A stretch of DNA of 64,000 nt from Arenibacter sp040216555 (lineage in GTDB: Bacteria; Bacteroidota; Bacteroidia; Flavobacteriales; Flavobacteriaceae): the NCBI GenBank assembly GCA_040216555.1, contig JAVJOW010000012.1, positions 1 to 64,000 on the forward strand. Reading direction: 5' to 3'. Made by a program: the position numbers and the translations under genes. This document shows, one piece after another, positions 1-6,874 of the stretch. Positions within the stretch are counted from its first letter, which is position 1. Each line of letters starts with the position of its first letter. The notes under the pieces were generated by a model that was given only the letters and a program-made list of their open reading frames with translations, did no database searches and was not told the origin of the DNA.

Positions 1-2400
1 CACAGTCTGTGCGGTTCCGTCTTCGATTCCCACGGTCAAAGTTGTTCCCGCCAATCCGAGGCTTTCGATGTTCTGGTCGTCAGACCCCCCTGTTGCAGCT
101 AGTTCGTCTATAGCAGCCTGGGTATTAGTTGCTGTGAGCAGGGAAGCTGTGTTGTCGTAAGTGACTTCCGTAGCAGTCTGATCGTCCGTTCCGAGCAGTG
201 AGACAAGGTCCACAGTTTGTGCTGTTCCATCCTCTATCCCTACTGTCAGAGTAGTCCCTGCCAATCCGAGGCTTTCGATGTTCTGGTCGTCAGAGGCCGG
301 GTTAGCAGCAAGCTCATCAATTGCAGCCTGGGTATTTGTTGCTGTGAGCAGTGAAGCTGTGTTGTCGTAGGATACTTCTACGGCGGTCTGGTCATCGGTA
401 TTGATATCCGTCAGGGGTACCCCTAGGGTGCCTCCATTATCAGTAATTTCAAGATTTCCAGCATTAACCTCAAATGTGAAATTTAATTCATCTGTCGGAA
501 CCCCGCCACCAGCAGCAACCACGCTATCATCCACATATTTTTTTGTGGCTGCGTCTTGGTTTAATGTTGGATCTAATAGATCTGTGATTTGATTGTTACC
601 TGCACTGTTATCAATTAATAGAACGCTCGTCAAGTCTTGATTACCTCCAACCGCACCAATTGCAGCATCTATACCCGCTAAATGGGCTTCAACATTGGCG
701 GCACCTGCCGTATAATTAGCTGGCGTTGCTGCTACTGGTACAGCCGCGGCGTTTTGTGCATCCGTATTATCCAAAAAAGCTGTAAGGTTTATAGGTGTAC
801 CTCCGTTTCCTAATGTAAGAAGATTACCTGCTTCCAGAGTTAATTGTTGATTGTCTGTATTATCCAAGAAGGCTGTCAAATCGATTGGCGTAGCGTCATT
901 TTCTAATGTAAGAAGATTACCTGCTTCCAGTGTCAGTTGCTGATTATCCGTATCCGTGCCCCCATTGTCATCAACCCAAGTGTAAACACCAGATCCGTCA
1001 GTGGAAAGTATCTGTCCTGGGTTGCCGCCCGCTGGAAGTTCTATTTCGTTCGAAGGATCAGGGTCTAAATCATTATATAATGCTCCCCCATCTGTCCCCG
1101 CAGTTATAGAATTTGGTGTATCACCACTTACAATAATCTGTGCAGAACCGCCAACTTGGGCATCTACATACGCCTTGTTAACGCCATCTAAAGCTAGTGT
1201 AGGTGTGGCCACATTGATTAGTTTGTTGTTTCCGATATCCACGTCGGCTGCCGCAGCTCCAAACCCACTTAACGGAATGTTGGCTTTGTCCAATTTGGCA
1301 TTGGTAACATTCCCATTTAAAATATCACTAGTCCTTACTTCACCATCCAGAATAATGGCAGATGTAACAGAACTGTTAGAGAGTTCTGGAGTACCTACAG
1401 CTCCATTTACTATTTTTGCCGAAGTTATAACGTTATCGGCAATGGTTACCAGACCGGTAGCGGTAATTGTAGCGTCTCCACCCATGGGAACTCCCGTGGC
1501 CACATTACCCGCACTGCCCACAAAAATGTTATTTTCTGCTAAAGTACTGGCTGCTCCTGCCAATTGGTCCACATAGGTCTTTACCGCATTTTGGGTGGGG
1601 TAGAGGGTGGTGGAGTTACCAAGTGCGGTATCATCCGATTTGTTGGACAGATCTTCCTTGGTTGCAATGGCGTTGGCATTGGCCAGAATGTCGCCCAATA
1701 CAGTGCTCCCAACTTTTATGGGGTCTGCCAATGTGCCCGCCCCGGTAATGGTGGACTGGTCTGCCTGGGTAGCACCGAGCTCGTTTTTGTTGAGCCATAC
1801 CACATTGCCGGCAGCATCGGTCGTCAATAACTGATCAAAGGCCCCGGGTTCTATGTCTTCAGGTTTTATAGTACCGTCTATTATTTCCAAGGTGCCCACG
1901 GCAGCTTCCTGTATTTCATCTTTACCTACGGTATTGTCCTGTAGTTCGGAGGAGCCGACAGAATTGGGTGCCAGTTGCCGTTCCCCAATGGTGGCCGTTG
2001 CAATATCGGCACCAAAAACGGTTTCGTTTACTATGTTCATTCCGGTGATCTGCCCCACCTTTAGGTCGTAGTTATTGCCTCCGGTGGAAGTTATTACAAC
2101 AGTGCCGTCGTCCGAGGTAAAGGTAATGGAGCCTGCCACGGCATCGCAGATGTCCTTCCACTCCGTTCCCGTATAATAATGGATACATTCTACGTCCGTA
2201 TTATAGACCAATGCCCCTGCCGAAGGTACAATGGCGTTCATTTGTGCGGTGTTTACGCGGGTAATGACCAATACCCTGGAACTACTTTCCAGTTCCAGTA
2301 CAGAACTAGGGTCTATATTTTGCGGGTTGTCCCCGATCTTTATCTGGGCCTGCACGGCCATTCCCAATAGCAGGCAAAAAAAGAAGTGGATATATTTCAT
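1..2400 (-). CDS. Large repeat-containing secreted protein (adhesin or fibre-like), N-terminal 800 residues, C-terminus outside window
   Basis: Translation opens with ATG at 2400 and an N-terminal signal peptide (MKYIHFFFCLLLGMAVQAQ) and stays open to base 1, so the stop lies beyond the left edge. After the signal comes a short motif often seen in flavobacterial surface proteins (IGDNPQNIDPSSVLELES), then segments with TQNAVKTYVD and DAATKKYVD motifs. Two copies of a 31-residue unit (DNQQLTLEAGNLLTL...) lie near 790-960. Two copies of a 70-residue unit (AAIDELAA...DDQNIESLGLAGTTLTVGIEDGTAQTVD) start near 390, the second cut by the edge. The pattern resembles fibrous, beta-strand-rich surface or trimeric-adhesin-like proteins. 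No catalytic motif is seen. Function in surface adhesion or a stalk is inference. The true length is unknown, and the C-terminal anchoring or secretion signal cannot be seen. Confidence 0.85.
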   Translation of the reverse strand, partial: MKYIHFFFCLLLGMAVQAQIKIGDNPQNIDPSSVLELESSSRVLVITRVNTAQMNAIVPSAGALVYNTDVECIHYYTGTEWKDICDAVAGSITFTSDDGTVVITSTGGNNYDLKVGQITGMNIVNETVFGADIATATIGERQLAPNSVGSSELQDNTVGKDEIQEAAVGTLEIIDGTIKPEDIEPGAFDQLLTTDAAGNVVWLNKNELGATQADQSTITGAGTLADPIKVGSTVLGDILANANAIATKEDLSNKSDDTALGNSTTLYPTQNAVKTYVDQLAGAASTLAENNIFVGSAGNVATGVPMGGDATITATGLVTIADNVITSAKIVNGAVGTPELSNSSVTSAIILDGEVRTSDILNGNVTNAKLDKANIPLSGFGAAAADVDIGNNKLINVATPTLALDGVNKAYVDAQVGGSAQIIVSGDTPNSITAGTDGGALYNDLDPDPSNEIELPAGGNPGQILSTDGSGVYTWVDDNGGTDTDNQQLTLEAGNLLTLENDATPIDLTAFLDNTDNQQLTLEAGNLLTLGNGGTPINLTAFLDNTDAQNAAAVPVAATPANYTAGAANVEAHLAGIDAAIGAVGGNQDLTSVLLIDNSAGNNQITDLLDPTLNQDAATKKYVDDSVVAAGGGVPTDELNFTFEVNAGNLEITDNGGTLGVPLTDINTDDQTAVEVSYDNTASLLTATNTQAAIDELAANPASDDQNIESLGLAGTTLTVGIEDGTAQTVDLVSLLGTDDQTATEVTYDNTASLLTATNTQAAIDELAATGGSDDQNIESLGLAGTTLTVGIEDGTAQTV
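190..400 (-). repeat. 210-bp in-frame repeat unit inside the large surface protein
   Basis: The segment containing ccaatccgaggctttcgatg recurs at 51 and 261, exactly 210 bp (70 codons) apart. The next upstream unit is also recognisable to about 400. The copies are very similar at DNA level, which suggests recent duplication or gene conversion within the coding sequence. More copies probably lie beyond the left edge. Confidence 0.85.
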
Positions 2401-2436
2401 TTTCAATTTTTTTAGTATTCTCCTATTGTTTTTTTT

Positions 2437-2464
2437 GTTCAAGGTTCAAGGTTCAAGGTTCAAG
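2437..2464. repeat. Perfect heptanucleotide tandem repeat, 4 x GTTCAAG
   Basis: Four uninterrupted copies of the 7-mer GTTCAAG (CTTGAAC on the coding strand of the downstream gene) lie 37 to 64 bases upstream of the start codon of the large surface protein. The tract sits in the promoter or 5' untranslated part of that gene. A perfect short tandem repeat there is a candidate for slippage. Confidence 0.9.
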
Positions 2465-2630
2465 GTTTTTTGCACCAAAAGCTGATGTATTTATACCTAA
2501 ATCCATACTTTCAAAAAAGGGGCGCCTCTACTTTTAAAATAGGGGCTATCAAAAGTAAAATTATCGTAAGATATTCACCCTTTTTTCGGGTAAAATACGT
2601 TACTACTAGGTGAACTGAAATGTATCTCCG

Positions 2631-3323
2631 CTAAAAGGGAATATTCTTACTTTCGTAAGGTTTTTTTTCAGCTTCAAAGATACGCGCTGTACCCTTGCCC
2701 TTAAGAATTTTATGGTCACCGCTCACTAAAATATAGTTGCCTTCCCGGAGGCCTATTACGGGGGTAGTATTAAAAATATGAAATTCACGGATCCTGGTCT
2801 CCCTCGTTTCCCCTTTATGTTGGCTATTGGGGTCCGGATCCATATAATGGGGATTGAGATTAAAATTTACCACGCCCAAGGTATCAAAACTGGAGGGGTA
2901 CACTATAGGCATATCATTGGTGGTCTTCATACTTGGGCCGGCAATGTTACTGCCTGCACTGCTTCCAAGATATGGGGTGTCGGTTTCTATTTTTTCCTTC
3001 AAAGGGTTAATAAGCTGCAATTGGTGCAATTGCTGTACCAGGAGAAATGTATTCCCACCACCCGTAAAAATGGCTTCCGCTTGGGCAATGCCTTCCAGTG
3101 GATCCGTAAAAGTATGGAGTCCTACCACTTTTTTATTTATTTTGGAAAATGCGGTAGCTGCCAAGGCAGTATAATCCTCATGGGAAATACCGCCTGGCCT
3201 GGCGTAAGGGATAAAGGTAATGGTGGAACGGCCTTCAAAAAAGGACTCTAATTCTTCCAAGAGATATTCCAGATACCCTTGTCCAAATAGGGTGGAGGTA
3301 CTGGCCAATAATATTTTTTTCAT
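2631..3323 (-). CDS. pepE: Peptidase E (alpha-aspartyl dipeptidase), family S51
   Basis: A 230-residue protein, the usual length for PepE, which cleaves Asp-X dipeptides in the cytoplasm. The nucleophile elbow GSSAGSN puts the serine at about residue 122. NDMP (Asp136) and NPHYMD (His158) supply the rest of the triad in the spacing expected for this family. There is no signal peptide. I chose the ATG at 3323 (MKKILLAS) over an upstream in-frame GTG at 3350, because the family starts directly with the first beta strand. It stands alone between the surface protein gene and a repeat-rich spacer. Confidence in family is high. Substrate preference was not tested. Confidence 0.88.
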   Translation of the reverse strand: MKKILLASTSTLFGQGYLEYLLEELESFFEGRSTITFIPYARPGGISHEDYTALAATAFSKINKKVVGLHTFTDPLEGIAQAEAIFTGGGNTFLLVQQLHQLQLINPLKEKIETDTPYLGSSAGSNIAGPSMKTTNDMPIVYPSSFDTLGVVNFNLNPHYMDPDPNSQHKGETRETRIREFHIFNTTPVIGLREGNYILVSGDHKILKGKGTARIFEAEKKPYESKNIPF

Positions 3324-3735
3324 CTTTTTAAAATTTTTCGTGAGACCCACATTTCAAAAGCGTTCAGCGCACTGAAATGTGATGGTCGAACGAATCCCGC
3401 TTTTTCTGGCGGGATCCATTTTTTGACGCCCTATTCCATAGGCCGGGCCTACCTGTTCGTCAGACAGGGTTTCCTATCCTCCTGTGTCGTTACGGACGGG
3501 TTTACCTCTCCTTTGGAGAGCCTGCCTTTGCCGGTAGGCCGGGTCGGAACTGTCTTTTTAGGCAGTTCCGGGTGAGGGGAATGCAAATTAACAAAAGTTT
3601 AAAGGTCTTTATCTTTTATATGAACCCAACTTGCTTTTTCTTTATACCCTATTGTGATAAAAGCTGCACTTAAGTTTATTTCTTTAAGAAAAATAGGATA
3701 TTTGACGCTTAATTTATCTAATTTTAAATAAAAAA
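3324..3735. repeat. Repeat-rich intergenic spacer with nested hairpins
   Basis: No gene is seen. The stretch holds a hairpin with arms cccgc/gcggg around 3396-3413, an arrangement CTCTCC-TTT-GGAGAG near 3506-3520 and a GGAACTG...CAGTTCC hairpin near 3545-3568, ending in GGGTGAGGGG. The order (CTCC..GGAGAGCCTG, inner hairpin, GGGT[G/T]AGGGG) matches the elements in the 10320-11040 array, so it looks like a divergent member of the same dispersed family. The remainder is AT-rich and probably carries the promoter of the next gene. Confidence 0.6.
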
Positions 3736-4494
3736 ATGCAAAATAGAATACTCTTCCTACTTTTCTTCTTATGTGTCGCAATTTCTTATTCACAGGGTGA
3801 TGATCGTCAATATTTAAGGGGTCAGGTACTGTATAGAAATGTGAACGTTCCCAATGAGAATGTCATTAATGTTACTACCGAAATGGCCACGATTACCAAT
3901 GACAAAGGGGAGTTCGGGATTATGGTGAAAGCAGGCGACCAATTGGTGTTTACGGCCATTAATTACCAATTGATGGTGGTGGATATTACTAGTGAAATGC
4001 TGGAAAAGAACCGGTTGGTAGTAGAAGTTACCGAAAAGGTGACAGAATTGGACGAGGTAGTGGTAACACCTGAAAATCAGGAAAAATTTCTTCAGGCCCA
4101 AAACAAGGAGTTCCTGAACAGGGATTACGAATATGAAACGGACCGTTTAACCGAGGTAGAGAATATTGCCATTTCCAATGCCGACAAGGGAATGAAAGAC
4201 GGACTTAATTTCGTTAATATCTTTAAAGCGCTTATGTTGGCGACCAAGGGGAGCGATAATGATGTTGAGCGGGAACCTTTAAAGGTAAGTGAGGTACTGA
4301 GGCAGGTATATGATGATGAATTTTTTGTGCTGGACCTTAAACTGCCACAAGATAAAATAGACGATTTTTTACTGTATTGCGATAGTCAATTACCAGAAAG
4401 GTCATTGTTGCAAAAACGCAACGAATTTCAGCTGATAGATTTTTTGGTTACCCATAGCAAGACCTATCTGGAGCAAATGCAAGCGGAGAAGTAA
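3736..4494 (+). CDS. Secreted carboxypeptidase-regulatory-like domain protein, copy 1
   Basis: A 252-residue protein with a signal peptide (cleavage near residue 19, SYSQG). Residues 25-105 form a carboxypeptidase-D-regulatory-like (transthyretin-like) beta-sandwich: LRGQVLY...ITNDKGEFGIMVKAGDQLVF, ending in the LDEVVV motif that is also typical of TonB-receptor N-termini. The C-terminal half is helical and charged, with a conserved FVLDLKLPQDKIDDFLLYC segment. It is paralogous to the next gene (4805-5608), which shares the order signal, beta-sandwich, LDEV, DKIDDFL. It has no catalytic residues. A periplasmic or envelope-associated role is inferred. It lies in the same direction as the DUF6702 and M1 peptidase genes downstream. 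Confidence 0.75.
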   Translation: MQNRILFLLFFLCVAISYSQGDDRQYLRGQVLYRNVNVPNENVINVTTEMATITNDKGEFGIMVKAGDQLVFTAINYQLMVVDITSEMLEKNRLVVEVTEKVTELDEVVVTPENQEKFLQAQNKEFLNRDYEYETDRLTEVENIAISNADKGMKDGLNFVNIFKALMLATKGSDNDVEREPLKVSEVLRQVYDDEFFVLDLKLPQDKIDDFLLYCDSQLPERSLLQKRNEFQLIDFLVTHSKTYLEQMQAEK

Positions 4495-4503
4495 GGAGAG
4501 GGT

Positions 4504-4558
4504 AGTTGGCAGTTGGCAGTGAACAGTTTTCAGTATGCGGCTGGAAGTAGAAAGTACT
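4504..4558. repeat. Degenerate 7-bp period repeat, AGTGAAC family
   Basis: Just after the stop of the preceding gene the sequence reads in 7-base steps beginning AGT (AGTTGGC, AGTTGGC, AGTGAAC, then looser copies). It is the same family as the longer array at 5612-5756. Confidence 0.7.
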
Positions 4559-4560
4559 AT

Positions 4561-4603
4561 CGTCAGTTCGAGTGAAATGCCGGTAGGCATTTTGTATCGA
4601 GAA
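4561..4603. repeat. 43-bp dispersed repeat, copy 1
   Basis: The element begins cgtcagttcgagtgaaatgc and ends tttgtatcgagaac. It is repeated at 5971-6013 with two mismatches. Its centre can form a hairpin (AAATGCC, 4-base loop, GGCATTT). Both copies adjoin heptamer repeats, and together they flank the second paralogue. Confidence 0.85.
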
Positions 4604-4804
4604 CCATTGCTGCGAAGTTGATAGTGGCAGGTGGCTTCGACTACGCTTGGCCACCGGATGAAGTAGCTAAGGAGTATTGAGCAATGAGACTTGATAGAAG
4701 TATATAAATGCCTTAGGGATATAGTTAAAATCTAGTGTCCAACGTCCAAAATAAATTCGATACCGGCTTGGGTAGAGCAATAATCTTCAATAATCTAGAA
4801 CGTA
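4604..4804. repeat. Intergenic spacer with weak heptamer traces
   Basis: No gene is seen. From about 4730 the sequence again shows 7-base steps (ATCTAGT, GTCCAAC, GTCCAAA), and AATCTAGAACGTAG near 4792, related to the CTAGTAT-type array at 25380. Any promoter for the downstream gene would be in here, but no clear TAnnTTTG box was found. Confidence 0.5.
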
Positions 4805-5608
4805 GTGCGTAATATCCCAATACATTTGGTTTTCATCCTATTTGGTGTATTTGCCCAAGATCTGATGGCACAGGAATTTTCCAAGACCTTGGAAGGAAAA
4901 GTGTATAGTGAGGACGGGGATGTGGCGGCGACCCATGTACTCAATACCACCACAAAAAAAGCCGCTATTACCGATATCAACGGATTTTTTTCAATTGTTG
5001 TTAGTCTAAATGACACCTTGGTTTTTTCTGCCGTACAATATAAACGCAAGGAAATTGTAGTAAATGCCAGTATCTTGGAGAGTAAATTTTTATCGGTTCC
5101 CTTGGAGGAATCCAATATTGCTTTGGATGAGGTTATTGTTATGCCCTATAACCTAACGGGGGAGTTGGGCAGGGATATGAACAATATGGATGTGGGGCCT
5201 GTAATTTCTGCCACCAGTTTGGGGCTGCCCAATGCCCATGTAAAACCCTTGATGCAGAGTGAAAGATTGCTCAGGGAAGCCTCTATGGGCCCCTTGTCTA
5301 TTGGTATGCTTACGAGTATTCCGTTCAATCCGTTGATCAATGCCATAACCGGGCGCACCAAAATGTTGAAGAAACGCGTGGCACGGGATATGAAGTACAA
5401 CAAATCCCAACAGATACGCACCCAATTTGCCGATAGTCTTTTTGTGTTGCAACTTAAAATCCCCTTGGAAAAAATAGACGATTTTTTGTATTACTGTGAG
5501 GTTGATGCCAATTTCAATGCTGTTGTGGATAGTCAGGATCTGTTCGCCATTTGGGAGTTTATAAAACAAAAAAGTGTCATTTACAGGAAGAATAATGAGA
5601 TGGAGTGA
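4805..5608 (+). CDS. Secreted carboxypeptidase-regulatory-like domain protein, copy 2
   Basis: A 267-residue paralogue of the 3736-4494 product. Starting at GTG 4805 gives a complete signal peptide (IPIHLVFILFGVFAQDLMAQ). The first ATG at 4865 would destroy it, so the GTG start is preferred. Residues 26-105 are the transthyretin-like regulatory domain (LEGKVYSEDGD...ITDINGFFSIVV) ending in LDEVIV. The C-terminal helical part again contains a FVLQLKIPLEKIDDFLYYC block. It is flanked on both sides by the 43-bp dispersed repeat and heptamer tracts, which suggests that the pair arose or moved with those repeats. No enzyme motif is visible. An envelope role is inferred. Confidence 0.72.
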   Translation: MRNIPIHLVFILFGVFAQDLMAQEFSKTLEGKVYSEDGDVAATHVLNTTTKKAAITDINGFFSIVVSLNDTLVFSAVQYKRKEIVVNASILESKFLSVPLEESNIALDEVIVMPYNLTGELGRDMNNMDVGPVISATSLGLPNAHVKPLMQSERLLREASMGPLSIGMLTSIPFNPLINAITGRTKMLKKRVARDMKYNKSQQIRTQFADSLFVLQLKIPLEKIDDFLYYCEVDANFNAVVDSQDLFAIWEFIKQKSVIYRKNNEME

Positions 5609-5611
5609 GCA

Positions 5612-5756
5612 ATTTCAGTAAACAGTAAACAGTAAACAGTAAACAGTGAACAGTGGGCAGTGATCAGTGAACAGTGGGCAGTGAACAGTGGGCAGTTTCA
5701 GTGAACAGTGAACAGTTGGCAGGAACAATAAACAATAAACAGTGTTTAGTTGGAAT
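5612..5756. repeat. Degenerate heptanucleotide array, AGTGAAC/AGTAAAC family
   Basis: About twenty consecutive 7-base steps can be read: AGTAAAC four times, then AGTGAAC, AGTGGGC and AGTGATC variants, then AATAAAC twice and AGTGTTT. Single-base slips occur (AGTTTC), but the register is mostly kept. No reading frame with coding character crosses it. Confidence 0.85.
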
Positions 5757-5772
5757 TGGAAGGTAATATCAC

Positions 5773-5803
5773 CCTCGCTGGCGCGAGCGTCACGCTCGTG
5801 CCC
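5773..5803. repeat. Palindromic GC-rich intergenic element
   Basis: Within an AT-rich spacer there is a near-perfect palindrome, cgagcgt-c-acgctcg (5784-5798), extended by GC-rich flanks (tggcg / gtgcc). Such short GC-rich palindromes are typical of REP-like dispersed elements. A translated version gives spurious small proteins. Only one copy is in this window. Confidence 0.7.
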
Positions 5804-6029
5804 AAACAAGTCATTTCAAAAGGAAGTGAGAAACCGAAGGTTCACGAATATCTGTAAAATAGAAACGTCATGAGCTAAATCACATAAGTGGCTATAACCA
5901 AATATGTGCGACTTCTCAATCGCCCCGAAAAAAAAGGCTCATGTCGAAGTGACTGCTGTGTCTGTTCGAGCGTCAGTTCGAGTGAAATGCCAGGAGGCAT
6001 TTTGTATCGAGAACGCTTGATGGAGAGTG
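5804..6029. repeat. Intergenic spacer carrying 43-bp dispersed repeat, copy 2 (5971-6013)
   Basis: Nothing coding is seen. The part 5971-6013 repeats 4561-4603 with two mismatches in the hairpin loop region. The rest (5818-5970) is unique sequence without a recognisable promoter or RNA. Confidence 0.75.
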
Positions 6030-6248
6030 GGTAGTTTCAGTGAACAGTGAACAGTGGGCAGTTTAAAGTTCAATGTTCAAGGTTGAAAGTATGTCCATGC
6101 CTATATAGCATTGACCGTTTAAGGTTGAAAGCTCAAAGCCTAGTATCTAAATTCTAGCTCCAGCATCTATTATCTCAATTCTAAAATCTAATATCTCAAT
6201 ACTAACATCTAAAATATAACATCTACTATCTCAATTCTAAATTTTCCT
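6030..6248. repeat. Composite heptanucleotide array, three families in succession
   Basis: Reading in 7-base steps, the array starts with AGTGAAC/AGTGGGC units, passes into GTTCAAG/GTTTAAG/GTTGAAA units (6061-6145, interrupted by about 28 unique bases), and ends in TCTAAAA/TCTCAAT/TCTAATA units up to about 6245. From about 6118 to 6245 the register is unbroken. The array ends about 60 bases before the DUF6702 start codon. Confidence 0.8.
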
Positions 6249-6305
6249 ATTAATAGTCACACAAATGGCACAGTCATTGCTTATTTTTGACGGAGAAAGA
6301 AAATC

Positions 6306-6815
6306 ATGCAATCAATAAAGAAGGCCCTTTTAATACTAGTGCTGCCACTGTTGGCATTCACGGTGGTCCATAAATTTTATATCAGTGTAACCAGTGTAGA
6401 ATACTCCGATAAGGACAGGGCACTGCAGATTACGACCAGGATATTTATAGACGATTTTGAAAAGGTGTTACAGGAGCGGTATGGCATTAAGGGCAATTTG
6501 GCCTCTAAAGAAGAGTCCGACATGGCCGATGCGTATATTGAAAAATATTTGAGGACAAAACTTATTGTTGAAATCAACGATACGCCTGTGCAATTTGATT
6601 TCTTGGGCAAGGAATATGACAACGATATTATGATATGCTATCTGGAAGTTCCGAAAATAGATTTGGGTACTGCGACCAGCATCGCCGTTGAAAATGAAGT
6701 ACTGATGGATATTTTTGAGGAACAGAAGAATGTGGTCCATTTTAAACTCGGGAACCAAAAAAAGAGTTTTGTACTTATTCGTGAGAATAATAAAGGAATG
6801 TTAAACTTAAAGTAA
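6306..6815 (+). CDS. DUF6702 family secreted protein
   Basis: A 169-residue protein with an N-terminal hydrophobic signal (ALLILVLPLLAFTVV) followed directly by HKFYISVTSVEYS and LQITTRIFIDDFEKVL, a combination I recognise from the flavobacterial DUF6702 family. The remainder is predicted beta-rich (VPKIDLG..., NVVHFKLGNQKKSFVL). The family commonly sits immediately upstream of an M1 metallopeptidase, as here (59-base gap), so the two probably form an operon. The biochemical function is unknown. A periplasmic accessory to the peptidase is inference from position only. Confidence 0.75.
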   Translation: MQSIKKALLILVLPLLAFTVVHKFYISVTSVEYSDKDRALQITTRIFIDDFEKVLQERYGIKGNLASKEESDMADAYIEKYLRTKLIVEINDTPVQFDFLGKEYDNDIMICYLEVPKIDLGTATSIAVENEVLMDIFEEQKNVVHFKLGNQKKSFVLIRENNKGMLNLK

Positions 6816-6874
6816 TTCAAAACAATTGATTATATAATTGTTAAATTTCTCCGCTAAAAAAATCAATTTCAAAT

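Noticed and set aside
1..2400. Prophage tail fibre
   Set aside because: Some repeat motifs resemble tail fibres, but the protein has a Sec signal peptide and no phage genes lie nearby.
401..2485. Several plus-strand open frames of 60-190 codons in the first 2.5 kb
   Set aside because: The minus strand carries one continuous 800-codon frame with a signal peptide and internal repeats across the same bases. The plus-strand frames are its shadow.
3599..3793. 64-codon minus-strand frame
   Set aside because: It overlaps the signal peptide of the paralogue at 3736, and has no recognisable family.
5615..5809. 64-codon minus-strand frame through the heptamer array and palindrome
   Set aside because: The protein is the translated 7-base repeat plus the palindrome, with no coding character.
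5612..6248. CRISPR array
   Set aside because: The repeats are 7 bases without spacers, and no cas gene is in the window.
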